DNA from: an uncultured Roseburia sp.
Lineage (GTDB): Bacteria > Bacillota > Clostridia > Lachnospirales > Lachnospiraceae
Direction: 5' to 3'
Length of the DNA: 64,000 nt
Assembly: GCA_947088345.1 (NCBI GenBank)
Contig: CAMUGE010000007.1
Coordinates: 25,783 to 89,782 of the forward strand
Shown: positions 1 through 8,840 of the stretch, piece after piece
Position numbering within the stretch: position 1 is the first letter of the stretch
How the letters are laid out: the number at the start of each line of letters is the position of its first letter
Program-made: the position numbers and the translations under genes
Notes under the pieces: model-generated
What the model was told of the DNA's origin: nothing
Database searches by the model: none
Seen by the model: only the letters and a program-made list of their open reading frames with translations

Positions 1-188
1 ACGTTAAGCTCAATTAAAATAGCCTTTGTATCGGCAGGCAGCTGATGAAACGAACTCATCCCCTCGAACTCATTGATCTTGTTGTTGATGTATGCGGCCA
101 CACGCTGTAAATACTCTTCACTTTCATATCCGCCCAGCGTATATACTTTTCCGCCGATCAGTACCTCGGCGCTCGTTTTATCTGACAT
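1..188 (-). CDS. zapA: Cell division protein ZapA (3' part beyond window edge)
   Basis: The minus strand from the ATG at 188 reads MSDKTSAEVLIGGKVYTLGG, then a stretch with YLQRVAAYINNKI, and is open to the window edge (62 residues visible). This matches the start of ZapA, the small coiled-coil protein that bundles FtsZ filaments at the division ring: a short beta-rich N-terminus with an I-G-G-x-x-Y-T-L-G motif followed by the first helix. An AGAGGGAAATT ribosome site precedes the ATG. A promoter lies upstream (263-291). It sits downstream of ruvB in the same direction but has its own promoter. The C-terminal coiled coil lies outside the window, so the call rests on the N-terminal half. Confidence 0.85.
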   Translation of the reverse strand, partial: MSDKTSAEVLIGGKVYTLGGYESEEYLQRVAAYINNKINEFEGMSSFHQLPADTKAILIELN

Positions 189-262
189 AATTTCCCTCTT
201 CCCTGCGCTGCCGCATCAATTCCCGGCGCGGCATGCTGCTTTGTTCCCCGAATATACAGTCT

Positions 263-291
263 ATTATAAAAGGACTTGCCCGGAAAAGCAA
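263..291 (-). promoter_or_regulatory. Sigma-A promoter for zapA
   Basis: On the minus strand, TTGCTT (286-291) and TATAAT (263-268) are separated by exactly 17 bp. It lies 75 bp upstream of the zapA ATG, between the ruvB stop and zapA. Confidence 0.75.
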
Positions 292-327
292 CTTTTTTTC
301 AAAATATCCGAACTTCAGACAGTGGCG

Positions 328-1329
328 TTATCTGACTTCTGATTCTATACCAAAGTGGCGATATGCAGTCTCTGTGGCAACGCGCCCTTTCGGCGTGCGG
401 TTAATCAATCCGTTTTGTACAAGATACGGCTCATAGACATCCTCGATCGTTCCCGAATCCTCGCCGATGGACGCGGCAAGTGTGTCAAGTCCGACAGGCC
501 CGCCCGCAAATTTATGAATCATTGTCATCAATATATTTCTGTCATTTTTATCAAGCCCCATCTTGTCAACTTCCAGCAGATCCAGTGCAAATGAGGCCAC
601 TTCCTTTGAGATTTTTCCGTCATATTTGACCTGAGCAAAATCCCGGACACGTTTTAACAGACGGTTGGCAAGACGCGGGGTGCCGCGGGAACGCCGGGCC
701 ATCTCATATGCGCCGTCCCCGTCAATCTCAACCTGCAGCGAAGCCGCCGAGCGGATAATAATGGTCTTTAGTTCTTCGACCGTATAATATTCCAGATGAT
801 GAACAACGCCAAACCTGTCCCGCAAAGGCGCCGATAAAAGTCCGGCCCTGGTCGTTGCGCCTACAAGCGTAAACTTCGGCAGATCAAGGCGAATGGAGCG
901 GGCCGACGCCCCTTTTCCAATCATAATATCAATCACATAGTCCTCCATGGCCGGGTAAAGCACCTCCTCAACCTGCCGGTTCAGACGATGTATCTCATCG
1001 ACAAAAAGAACGTCTCCCTCCTGCAGATTGCTTAATACAGCAGCCATTTCACCTGGTTTTCCGATCGCGGGGCCGGAAGTGATTTTGATATGCGATCCCA
1101 TCTCATTTGCAATAATACAGGCAAGCGTTGTTTTTCCAAGTCCGGGAGGACCGTAAAAAAGCACATGGTCCAATGCTTCGCTGCGCGCTTTTGCCGCTTC
1201 AATATAGATTTTCAAATTTTCCTTTGCCTTTTTCTGGCCGATATACTCCTCCAACGTCTCAGGACGCAGGCTTTTCTCCGTTCCAAGATCCTCCTCCGTC
1301 ACCTGTGTGGCAATAACACGCTTTTCCAT
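328..1329 (-). CDS. ruvB: Holliday junction branch migration helicase RuvB
   Basis: A 333-residue AAA+ ATPase that drives Holliday junction branch migration with RuvA during recombination and repair. Visible signatures are the N-terminal [13 protein letters not shown] motif, Walker [12 protein letters not shown] (about residues 60-70), Walker B with [12 protein letters not shown], sensor [18 protein letters not shown] (arginine finger region), and the C-terminal winged helix with [16 protein letters not shown] and a terminal RTPKGRVAT segment. Length is normal for the family. An SD (GAGGAG) precedes the ATG. It lies 18 bp after ruvA in the same direction, the usual ruvAB operon order. Confidence 0.98.
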   Translation of the reverse strand: MEKRVIATQVTEEDLGTEKSLRPETLEEYIGQKKAKENLKIYIEAAKARSEALDHVLFYGPPGLGKTTLACIIANEMGSHIKITSGPAIGKPGEMAAVLSNLQEGDVLFVDEIHRLNRQVEEVLYPAMEDYVIDIMIGKGASARSIRLDLPKFTLVGATTRAGLLSAPLRDRFGVVHHLEYYTVEELKTIIIRSAASLQVEIDGDGAYEMARRSRGTPRLANRLLKRVRDFAQVKYDGKISKEVASFALDLLEVDKMGLDKNDRNILMTMIHKFAGGPVGLDTLAASIGEDSGTIEDVYEPYLVQNGLINRTPKGRVATETAYRHFGIESEVR

Positions 1330-1347
1330 AATCTCCTCATTTCCTGT

Positions 1348-1959
1348 TTATAGAAATGCGACAGATTTTAATGCCGCTTTTAATATCTCTTCCACTGTGC
1401 TCTCTCCGGTAACGGCAACACTGTTCACCGCTTTTAACGCTTCGGATGGCGAATAACCAAGTGCAGTCAGCGCCTGTATTGCGTCATTTTTCGCAAGCAT
1501 TTCATTATTTTCTGCGGCTGCGGCAACATTTGCTGATTTTTGTTCGAATGCATCTGCAAGGCTCAGTTTATCTTTTAATTCCAAAATCAGACGCTGTGCC
1601 GTTTTCGCGCCGACGCCGGGCGCTTTTGCAATTGCCTTTGCATCGTCGGAAAGCACGGCAAACCGCAGATCATCAGCCGTCATCACGGAAAGAATGGCAA
1701 GCGCTCCTTTGGGTCCGATGCCGGATACCCCAATTAACAGCTTAAATATATGCAGGTCGTCCTCGGCTGGAAATCCAAACAATGTCATCTGATCCTCGCG
1801 GATATGCAGATACGTATAGATTTTAATCTCCTCTCCCTGCCCCGGCAGATTTTGCATTGCCTCCGCCGTAGTATAAATGCGGTATCCGATTCCTGCTGCT
1901 TCCACAACAATAGAATCCTGTGCGAAAGACTCCAATCTTCCTTTGATATATGCATACAT
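1348..1959 (-). CDS. ruvA: Holliday junction DNA-binding protein RuvA
   Basis: RuvA (203 residues from the chosen start) forms tetramers on the Holliday junction and loads RuvB. The N-terminal OB fold begins MYAYIKGRLES; the middle holds two helix-hairpin-helix segments (IGVSGIGPKGAL and APGVGAKTAQRLILELKDK); the C-terminal three-helix domain that touches RuvB ends in EEILKAALK. A longer reading frame exists to 1998, but the start at 1959 is preferred: it gives the family's canonical N-terminus and has an AGAGGAAATTC ribosome site directly upstream. It is followed by ruvB after 18 bp. Confidence 0.97.
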   Translation of the reverse strand: MYAYIKGRLESFAQDSIVVEAAGIGYRIYTTAEAMQNLPGQGEEIKIYTYLHIREDQMTLFGFPAEDDLHIFKLLIGVSGIGPKGALAILSVMTADDLRFAVLSDDAKAIAKAPGVGAKTAQRLILELKDKLSLADAFEQKSANVAAAAENNEMLAKNDAIQALTALGYSPSEALKAVNSVAVTGESTVEEILKAALKSVAFL

Positions 1960-1994
1960 AAATGAATTTCCTCTTTTTTCCGTGTATAAGATTT

Positions 1995-2495
1995 TCACAT
2001 TGTTTTATGGATGCGAAAAATCACTTCCTGCGCCGCCACACCGATTAAAAATCCGGTCAGGATACCGGCGAAGAGAAGTACCGGCAGATAACTGTAGATA
2101 CGATAATTTTCCACAACAAGCACGGCGACGGAAAGCTGTCCGATATTGTGGGAAATTCCGCCGCAGACGCTGATCGGGATTATGCCGAATTTTTTTGTGC
2201 GCTTAACGGCATACATCACAAAAAAGCTCAAAAGACCGCCTGCCAGACTGTATAAAATACTGAACATATTTCCGAATAAAAAGCCGGACAGCAAAATGCG
2301 AAGCGTTGATATGCAAACTGCCTCTTTTGCTCCTGCAGTATAAAGCATAATAACCACAACGATATTTGCCAGTCCTAATTTCACACCGGGTATTCCAAAA
2401 TAAAACGGAATCAGCGACTCCACATAACTGCAGATCAGCGCAAGTGCAAGGAATGCGCCTAAAAATGCTATTCTTTTATTTCGCAATGCTATCAA
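1995..2495 (-). CDS. HepI-like/Gx-transporter-type membrane protein (heptaprenyl diphosphate synthase component I family)
   Basis: A 166-residue integral membrane protein with about five hydrophobic helices. It resembles the family annotated as heptaprenyl diphosphate synthase component I or Gx transporter: FGIPGVKLGLANIVVVIML near residue 35 and GGISHNIGQL near residue 110 are the recognisable blocks. Despite the name, most members lie beside NusG-II domain proteins and apbE/rnf genes and look like ECF-type S components or small permeases, so the substrate is unknown. It overlaps the NusG-II domain gene by 20 bp, implying translational coupling, and precedes ruvA. Confidence 0.8.
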   Translation of the reverse strand: MIALRNKRIAFLGAFLALALICSYVESLIPFYFGIPGVKLGLANIVVVIMLYTAGAKEAVCISTLRILLSGFLFGNMFSILYSLAGGLLSFFVMYAVKRTKKFGIIPISVCGGISHNIGQLSVAVLVVENYRIYSYLPVLLFAGILTGFLIGVAAQEVIFRIHKTM

Positions 2496-2856
2496 TCCCG
2501 CTTTCTGTACTTCCCTCTATGGAAACGACTACCTTGTTTGGAAGGCAGACAATTGTTTCGTTGGTCATTGAAATCGGTTTCTGGTGGACGCATAGCCGGT
2601 CCGGACAGTCCGCCTCCGTGATATCCGCTTTTCCGTTTTTTATGACCAGAATATTTGTTCTTTTTTCGTCTTTCATAATCGGAATTTCCTGATTTTGGGA
2701 AAGCGGATATGTGCCGTAAACGTCTCCGTCTACTGTGACGACGGCAGACGCGCCTTTCGCAAATTTTGTGCGGCTTATCAGCAGCCATATAACAAATGCC
2801 GCGGCAAGCAATACGGCAATCAAAATGAAATCCCGTTTGCCAAACCGCTTTTTCAT
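2476..2856 (-). CDS. NusG domain II-containing membrane-anchored protein
   Basis: A 126-residue protein with a short basic N-terminus (MKKRFGKRD), one transmembrane helix (about residues 11-27) and an extracytoplasmic NusG-II type beta domain. The domain shows the typical G-x-x-x-x-x-Y-PL, I-x-V-x-N-G-x-x-x-I and D-C-P-D-x-x-C pattern (DCPDRLC at about residues 83-89). The family has no proven biochemical role. It overlaps the downstream HepI-like gene by 20 bp and its own start overlaps the miaB stop by 4 bp, so the three genes are probably co-translated. Confidence 0.85.
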   Translation of the reverse strand: MKKRFGKRDFILIAVLLAAAFVIWLLISRTKFAKGASAVVTVDGDVYGTYPLSQNQEIPIMKDEKRTNILVIKNGKADITEADCPDRLCVHQKPISMTNETIVCLPNKVVVSIEGSTESGIDSIAK

Positions 2857-4298
2857 TGCAGACTCCCGATATAATAAAATCCTCTGGATTCTTTTAAATA
2901 TACTTGTTGTATCGTACCGATCATCTCTTTTGTTCCGGCAAAATGTACGACGGAATTATTTGTAAGGCGTCCGGTCAAAAGAGAAGCGTCCTGTCGGTTG
3001 ATTTCCTCCGCTAAGACAGGCAGCGTCCGCCCGGTAAGGCAGTCCGCTTTTTGGGCCGCTATTGCCTGTACTTCTCTTAACAGTCGATCAAACCGTTCTT
3101 TTGCAATATGTTCCGGTATCTGCTCGTCCATGGATGCGGCCGGCGTACCTGTTCGTTTGGAGTAAAGGAATGTAAAAGCGCTGTCAAATCGTACTTTTTT
3201 TACCACATCCATTGTCTCCAGAAAATCTTCTTCCGTCTCGCCGGGAAAGCCAACAATAATATCGGTGGTGATTGCAAGATCCGGCACGGCCTTTCTGATC
3301 CGGTCCACAAGGTTCAGATAATGTTCCTTGTCATAACGCCGGTTCATCAGGTTTAAAATACGGCTGCTCCCGGACTGCAGCGGCAGATGAAGATGATTGC
3401 AGATTTTTTTTGAGCGGCGCATCGCCTCGATCAGATCATCCGAGAGATCTTTCGGATGCGACGTCATAAAGCGGATGCGCTCGATCCCGTCAATCTGCTC
3501 CACTTTTTCCAGAAGCTGTGCAAACGTAAGCGGATCTGTCAGATTTTTTCCGTATGAATTGACATTCTGCCCCAAAAGCATCACTTCTTTTACGCCGTCC
3601 GCCGCAAGAAAACGGATTTCTTTTAAGATTTCTTCCGGTTTGCGGCTTCGCTCACGTCCGCGCACATATGGAACAATACAATAACTGCAGAAGTTATTGC
3701 AGCCAAACATAATATTGACGCCGGATTTAAACCGGTATTTGCGCTTTGCCGGCAGTTCTTCCACAATGCGGTCCGTATCCTCCCAGACATCTACAACCAT
3801 CGTGTCTGAATGTAAGGAAGAATCTAATAACTCCGCAAATTTATAGATATTGTGCGTTCCGAAAACAAGATCGACAAATGAGTAGCGATGTTTTATAGTT
3901 GAAACTGCAGTTGGTTCCTGCATCATGCATCCGCAGAGAGCAATCTTCATATGAGGATTTTTCTTCTTGTACGCATTTAAAAGCCCAAGATGTCCGTAAA
4001 CTTTATTATTTGCATTCTCCCGAACCGTACAGGTATTGTAAATAACAAAGTCGGCCTCCTCAGTTTTCGCCTGCAAAAATCCCGCCTGTTCCAGGATCGC
4101 AGTCAGTTTTTCGGAATCTCTCGCGTTCATCTGGCATCCCATATTAAGAACATATGATTCAGGAAGCCGCCCGTATCTTTGTTTAAACGCTCTGACCCAC
4201 TCCCGGCATTTCGCTATAAAGTAATACTGCCTGTCCGGTTCCTCTACCGGAGGCTTCGCTTTTGTGTCTATGTCATCCAAATCAAATTCATGATACAT
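2853..4298 (-). CDS. miaB: tRNA-2-methylthio-N6-dimethylallyladenosine synthase MiaB
   Basis: A 481-residue radical-SAM methylthiotransferase that adds the 2-methylthio group to i6A37 of tRNAs reading UNN codons. Domains in order: N-terminal UPF0004 domain with the three auxiliary-cluster cysteines (NMGCQMN, NTCTVRENA, LCGCMMQ), radical-SAM core with the CxxxCxxC triad in FGCNNFCSYCIVPYVRG, and a C-terminal TRAM domain ending near the stop. The motif GRERSRKPEEI after the radical cluster is characteristic. A clostridial-type N-terminal extension of about 45 residues precedes the UPF0004 domain. SD AGGAAGGAAAG precedes the ATG at 4298. Confidence 0.96.
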   Translation of the reverse strand: MYHEFDLDDIDTKAKPPVEEPDRQYYFIAKCREWVRAFKQRYGRLPESYVLNMGCQMNARDSEKLTAILEQAGFLQAKTEEADFVIYNTCTVRENANNKVYGHLGLLNAYKKKNPHMKIALCGCMMQEPTAVSTIKHRYSFVDLVFGTHNIYKFAELLDSSLHSDTMVVDVWEDTDRIVEELPAKRKYRFKSGVNIMFGCNNFCSYCIVPYVRGRERSRKPEEILKEIRFLAADGVKEVMLLGQNVNSYGKNLTDPLTFAQLLEKVEQIDGIERIRFMTSHPKDLSDDLIEAMRRSKKICNHLHLPLQSGSSRILNLMNRRYDKEHYLNLVDRIRKAVPDLAITTDIIVGFPGETEEDFLETMDVVKKVRFDSAFTFLYSKRTGTPAASMDEQIPEHIAKERFDRLLREVQAIAAQKADCLTGRTLPVLAEEINRQDASLLTGRLTNNSVVHFAGTKEMIGTIQQVYLKESRGFYYIGSLQ

Positions 4299-4348
4299 TT
4301 TGTAAACTTTCCTTCCTGTTTTGTCCGGGACTCTAAATAATCAGTCAA

Positions 4349-6373
4349 TCAAATGCGAAACTGGCCGATCAGCTGGTTGAGCGTTCTCGCCTGGTCGGAC
4401 AATTCGTTGGATACGGCAGCGCTCTTTTCGGCAGCAGCAGAATTTGTCTGAATCACTTTTGAAACCTCTTTCACTCTGTTTTCCACTGATATAATCATTT
4501 CCGACTGCTGAACGCTGGCAGCTGCGATTTCGTCCATCAGCGTTTTGATTGACTGAATGCATTCACTGATTACCTGCATCGCGGAGATGGCCACATTGGA
4601 AGATTCATTTCCCGTCTTTACATCCTGAATCGACCGACCGATCAGTTCGCTGGTGTTTCTTGCGGCTTCGGCAGATTTTGCAGCCAGACTCCTGACCTCA
4701 CCCGAAACAACCGAGAATCCTTTTCCGGCTTCCCCGGCTCTTGTTGCCTCAACGGAAGCGTTCAGCGCAAGAATATTCGTCTGAAAAGCAATATCTTCGA
4801 TTGTCTTTATAATACTTTCGATCTGTGCCGAAGACTGATCAATATTTCTCGTCGCAGTAATCAGCTGCTCCATCTTTGTATCGGCTTCCGCCGCATATCC
4901 TGTGGCCCGGTCAACCAGATCGCTTGCATTGCCGCAGCGGATCGTACTGCTTTGAACCTGAGCCGTAATATCCGTGATATTGGAAACCAGTCTTTCCATC
5001 GAATCTCTCTGTTGCGACGTTCCCTGGGACAGCGCCTGCGCGCCAGCGGACACCTGGTTTGCGCCGCTGTCCACCTCATTTGCAATCTGGGAAATATCGC
5101 ATATTACGCCTGTAAGATTCGTGCGGATGCGTTTTAAGCTTTCTGCCAGTATTTGAAAATCTCCAATATAGTATGCTTCATTTTTTGTTACATCCACCCC
5201 AATGTTTCCGTCCGCCATCTCTCCTAAAATACGTCCGATATCCTCAATTGTCTTGCGCAGGCAGTCGCAGAGATGATGAATTGTCTGTGCGATAATGCCG
5301 ATCTCATCCTTTCTTCCATAGAATTTCTTAAGTTCCTGATCGGACGACAGCTCCAGATTGCCAAGACGCCAGATGGCATGCTCCAATACCATCAGTTCCT
5401 TTCCCTCCCGGTGCAGGATCAGCAATGTGACAAAAATAATTACAATCGTGACACCCGCGCACAGAATACCGACTGTATTTCGCACCTGGGCTACTTCTTT
5501 ATAAACTTCCGATTCATTGTCGCGCACCATAAAAACCCAATTGCGGTCTTCTAAATATTTATAGACAACGAATTGCCGGGAACCGTTTTCGTCCTGATAG
5601 GTATATGTACTTGTCTGTGTGCTGCGATCCGTCCTGACGCGCCGCAGGATCTCCTGAAATCCCGGATCTTCGGTTTCTGTGTTTAGCAGTTGCGCATCCT
5701 CATGATACAGATACATACCGTTTTCCACACTCAAAAATACATATTCACTGTTTGGCAGACCTTCCAGATTCAATCCCACCAAGGCGTCCGTCAACCGACT
5801 GGCGTAAACGCCGGCTCCCACATAACCGATACATTCTGTACCGTCAAATACCGGATAGTACATCGAGAGGATCATACTTCCGGTTCCGGGCGATTTCATG
5901 ATGCCAAGATTTGTTAACTTTGGCTCTGCCAGAATCGTTTTTTGAAATTCATCCAGAGATTCCCCGGAACGTGTCGTCATGCCGATTGCTTTTTCTGACG
6001 TATGCGTCAGTACATGGGTAGACGGTGTGCCAATATACAAACCCTCGAAAATACCTTTCACTGCTGCAAAATCCTCCGTATACTGCTGTGCTTTCTGCAG
6101 CAGAGCAGGATTTTGGGGATCTGACAATAACTCCCGGACTTCACTGCCCAGGGCAAACGCTTTCATGTATTCTTCCGCCGAAGCAACATAGTCATTAATA
6201 ATAGAGGCTCTGGATTCTACCGCATCAAACATCTGATTGGTAATATTGTTTTCCACCATAGATGCAATGCGGGCAGATACGATAATCCAAAGCAGCAGCA
6301 TACCGGTCAGAGTAATTGCTGTTGTAATAATGCTGATACGTGAAGCCAGTTTTCGATTCGTTAAGACTTTCAT
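4349..6373 (-). CDS. Methyl-accepting chemotaxis protein with dCache-type sensor
   Basis: A 674-residue transmembrane chemoreceptor. It has an N-terminal TM helix (about residues 13-35), a large extracytoplasmic domain of roughly 260 residues with a Cache pattern (SMYYPVFDGTECIGYVGAGV; NWVFMVRDNESEVY), a second TM (about 302-322), a HAMP-like linker and a cytoplasmic signalling coiled coil. The hairpin tip reads [20 protein letters not shown], with S and T where most receptors have A and A, and SVVSGEVRSLA where [11 protein letters not shown] is usual. The ligand is not predictable. It lies 42 bp downstream of an AraC regulator in the same direction, so the two may be co-transcribed. Confidence 0.93.
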   Translation of the reverse strand: MKVLTNRKLASRISIITTAITLTGMLLLWIIVSARIASMVENNITNQMFDAVESRASIINDYVASAEEYMKAFALGSEVRELLSDPQNPALLQKAQQYTEDFAAVKGIFEGLYIGTPSTHVLTHTSEKAIGMTTRSGESLDEFQKTILAEPKLTNLGIMKSPGTGSMILSMYYPVFDGTECIGYVGAGVYASRLTDALVGLNLEGLPNSEYVFLSVENGMYLYHEDAQLLNTETEDPGFQEILRRVRTDRSTQTSTYTYQDENGSRQFVVYKYLEDRNWVFMVRDNESEVYKEVAQVRNTVGILCAGVTIVIIFVTLLILHREGKELMVLEHAIWRLGNLELSSDQELKKFYGRKDEIGIIAQTIHHLCDCLRKTIEDIGRILGEMADGNIGVDVTKNEAYYIGDFQILAESLKRIRTNLTGVICDISQIANEVDSGANQVSAGAQALSQGTSQQRDSMERLVSNITDITAQVQSSTIRCGNASDLVDRATGYAAEADTKMEQLITATRNIDQSSAQIESIIKTIEDIAFQTNILALNASVEATRAGEAGKGFSVVSGEVRSLAAKSAEAARNTSELIGRSIQDVKTGNESSNVAISAMQVISECIQSIKTLMDEIAAASVQQSEMIISVENRVKEVSKVIQTNSAAAEKSAAVSNELSDQARTLNQLIGQFRI

Positions 6374-6415
6374 AAAATCCTCTACTCCATTAAAAATATA
6401 ATTTAATTTCTTAAA

Positions 6416-7285
6416 TTAGACAGAAGAAACAAATTCTGTCGGTGAAACACCCATAATTTTATGAAAATTTCGGTAAAAAAGCGAGTAATCCTGATACCCG
6501 ACCATCTGACTCGCTTCCGTCGCCGGCCACCCGGCCTTAAGCAGCGAACCTGCCTGCGTGATACGCTTAAGCGCGATGTACCGCCGTATTGTCGTATTGG
6601 TGTATTTTCGAAAAATACGCGCAATGTAATCGGCATCCAGAAAAAAAGTGTCCGACAGATCCGCCATTGTGATATCCTCACACAGATGTTTATGAAGATA
6701 CGAAATAATCGCATTGACTCGCTGCTGCGGAACAGAAACCCGCTCCTGGCGCCGGAGGGGAAACGGCTCGTGCATCAGATGATCAATAGAATGCATCAGA
6801 GAAAAAAACATGGAAAGACCTTTCAGCGGCGCATGGCCGCTGTCGGACAGCAGTGCGTAAAACTGCTCTTTGAAACATGTTAATTGCCGCATATCCAACG
6901 GGATTACAACCGGTGTCGCAGCATTGCTCATATATTGGTAGCTCTCCGCCTCTTTTGCCATCACTTTCTTAAACCATTCGGTGTGGATAAATAATACATA
7001 TCGCTCGTAGATTTCACCGATATTGCGTACCGTGCGGTGGATACAGTAGGACGGAAACAAGATCAGCGATCCGGCAGGAACGCACTGCAGCCTGTCGCCG
7101 AGCAGCACATTCGGCAGATCGGTCAAATTTAAATAAAATTCAGCCGCATTATGCATATGCGGCTGCATATGCACATTGACGATCTCATTGCGGTATACAA
7201 TGTGAAATCCCGGCGTGACATCATCGTATAAAAAATGTTTTGAACTCTCCGTTTCCGTAAGCAAACTGTCCATACGCACAACCAT
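6416..7285 (-). CDS. AraC family transcriptional regulator
   Basis: About 289 residues. The N-terminal half is a cupin-type ligand domain (HMQPHMHNAAEFYLNL, HRTVRNIGEIYERYVLFI), and the C-terminal 100 residues carry the double helix-turn-helix of AraC/XylS proteins (MADLSDTFFLDADYIARIFR and AGWPATEASQMVGYQDYSLF, ending MGVSPTEF). The start is uncertain: GTG at 7291, ATG at 7285 or ATG at 7273 are all in frame and none has a convincing ribosome site. It is divergent from a MATE exporter across a 200-bp gap with inverted repeats, and leads into a chemoreceptor gene. Control of the exporter is a reasonable inference. Confidence 0.9.
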   Translation of the reverse strand: MVVRMDSLLTETESSKHFLYDDVTPGFHIVYRNEIVNVHMQPHMHNAAEFYLNLTDLPNVLLGDRLQCVPAGSLILFPSYCIHRTVRNIGEIYERYVLFIHTEWFKKVMAKEAESYQYMSNAATPVVIPLDMRQLTCFKEQFYALLSDSGHAPLKGLSMFFSLMHSIDHLMHEPFPLRRQERVSVPQQRVNAIISYLHKHLCEDITMADLSDTFFLDADYIARIFRKYTNTTIRRYIALKRITQAGSLLKAGWPATEASQMVGYQDYSLFYRNFHKIMGVSPTEFVSSV

Positions 7286-7322
7286 CCCCACTCTGCTGTC
7301 CCAAAATAACCCTCAATAAAAA

Positions 7323-7328
7323 AGTATA
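7323..7328 (-). promoter_or_regulatory. Extended -10 promoter of the AraC regulator
   Basis: The minus strand reads TGTTATACT, an extended -10 (TGN before TATACT), about 38 bp upstream of the AraC start. No good -35 is visible, which fits an extended -10 promoter. Confidence 0.5.
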
Positions 7329-7370
7329 ACAGAAACTTCTTTTACTTACCAGTACAAAAATAGTCTTTTT

Positions 7371-7432
7371 TTGCAATATAAATGATCTTCTATTGCAATT
7401 TCATTCAAAATACACCTGCGCTATAATGCAGG
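7371..7432 (+). promoter_or_regulatory. MATE promoter with two operator-like inverted repeats
   Basis: TTGCAATA (7371-7378) and TATTGCAA (7391-7398) form a perfect inverted repeat on two successive helical turns, directly upstream of a weak -35 (TTCATT near 7400). A perfect -10 (TATAAT, 7422-7427) lies inside a second palindrome, CCTGC...GCAGG (7415-7432). A poor -35 flanked by an inverted repeat is the usual arrangement for an activator-dependent promoter, here probably served by the divergent AraC regulator. Binding itself is inferred. Confidence 0.55.
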
Positions 7433-7487
7433 TAAAGATTGCGTAAAACAAAACGGGATTCGCTCCCACGGTACGGAGGATACATAA

Positions 7488-8840
7488 ATGTTTTCAAGAA
7501 AAAAACTACTGGAACTGATCATACCCCTGATTATAGAACAGTTCCTGATTATGGCAGTCGGATTTATTGATTCCATTATGGTATCGTCCTGTGGGGAAAG
7601 CGCCATTTCCGGAATTTCGGTTGTCAACACAATCAATCATATGGTAAATTGTCTGCTGACCGCACTTGCCACAGGCGGCGCAGTATCTGCAGCACAGTAT
7701 TTCGGAAAAAAAGATAAAAAGTCCGTCTCTTTGATTTCAAATCAGCTGTTCCTGCTGACCCTATTGTTTTCCGGAGTACTGGCAGCAGCCGCCTTTTGGG
7801 GAAACCGAAATATCCTTACTATGCTTTATCGAAATCTGGAAACAGATGTAATGAAAAACGCCCGTATCTATTTTTTCTATTCGGCTCTTTCCTACCCGTT
7901 TTATGGTATTTATAACAGTGGGGCCGCACTTTTGCGCGCGATCGGAAATTCCAAAATATCCATGAAGATCTCACTGTGCAAAAACGTGGCGAATATTTTC
8001 GGGAATGCGGTTTTTATTTATGGATTTCATATCGGCGTCACCGGAGCGGCTCTCTCTACGTTCCTCTCCCATATTTTGTCGGCGGCGCTGATTTTATATT
8101 TTTTGTACCGCGATCCTGAAATACAATTTTCATGCCGCCTTTCAGTTCGCCCTGCGATCCTGAAAAAAATTCTTTATATCGGCATACCAAACAGTCTGGA
8201 AAACGGCATTCCGCAGATTGGCAGGATTCTTCTGACAACGCTTACGGCAAGCTTTGGAACCATTGCAATCACGGCCGATTCCGTTACATGCAATATCGGA
8301 AATTTTCAGCTGATCCCCTCAGAAGCAATCGGGATAGCAATGACTACCGTCGTGGGACAGCTGGTCGGAGCAGGCGATACCGAAAATATGCGAAAATACG
8401 CCTGGAAGCTTGTCAAATTGTCACATCTGTCGCTGTTGATTCTTGGCATGGCATTGTTTCTTTTGGAAGAACCACTCTTTTTTTTGTACCACCTGTCGGA
8501 AGAAACGATCTCTCTCGTGAGGCTTTTATTAAACTACAATATTGTGTGCCTGATTTTTATGCAGCCTCTCTCCTACGCCGTGCCGACAGCGCTGCGCGCT
8601 GCAAATGACGTGCACTACACCATGGCAGTTTCCATTGCGACAATGTGGACCTGCAGGATCGGACTTGCCTATCTTCTCGGAAGATACGCAGGACTTGGCG
8701 TGCTTGGCATATGGATTGCAATGACGATCGAATGGTGTGCACGCGCGCTCTTTTTTGTGCCGAGATTTATATTTTTATCAAAACGCGGCGTCCAAACAGA
8801 TCTGTCTGCTATGGACGCACCTGACCGTTTCCGTAAATAA
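7488..8840 (+). CDS. MATE family efflux transporter
   Basis: A 450-residue polytopic protein with twelve predicted TM helices and the MATE pattern: the N-terminal [19 protein letters not shown] segment, the repeated bundle with [16 protein letters not shown] (residues about 63-78), and a matching second half with [22 protein letters not shown] proteins exchange Na+ or H+ for cationic drugs or metabolites; the substrate cannot be read from sequence. SD GGAGG lies 9 bases before the ATG. The 3' end overlaps the convergent proA by 32 bp, so no terminator separates them. Its promoter faces that of an AraC regulator. Confidence 0.93.
   Translation: MFSRKKLLELIIPLIIEQFLIMAVGFIDSIMVSSCGESAISGISVVNTINHMVNCLLTALATGGAVSAAQYFGKKDKKSVSLISNQLFLLTLLFSGVLAAAAFWGNRNILTMLYRNLETDVMKNARIYFFYSALSYPFYGIYNSGAALLRAIGNSKISMKISLCKNVANIFGNAVFIYGFHIGVTGAALSTFLSHILSAALILYFLYRDPEIQFSCRLSVRPAILKKILYIGIPNSLENGIPQIGRILLTTLTASFGTIAITADSVTCNIGNFQLIPSEAIGIAMTTVVGQLVGAGDTENMRKYAWKLVKLSHLSLLILGMALFLLEEPLFFLYHLSEETISLVRLLLNYNIVCLIFMQPLSYAVPTALRAANDVHYTMAVSIATMWTCRIGLAYLLGRYAGLGVLGIWIAMTIEWCARALFFVPRFIFLSKRGVQTDLSAMDAPDRFRK

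Noticed and set aside
8809-8840. Frameshift at the proA/MATE junction
   Set aside because: The 32-bp convergent overlap leaves both C-termini of normal length and with family-like ends.
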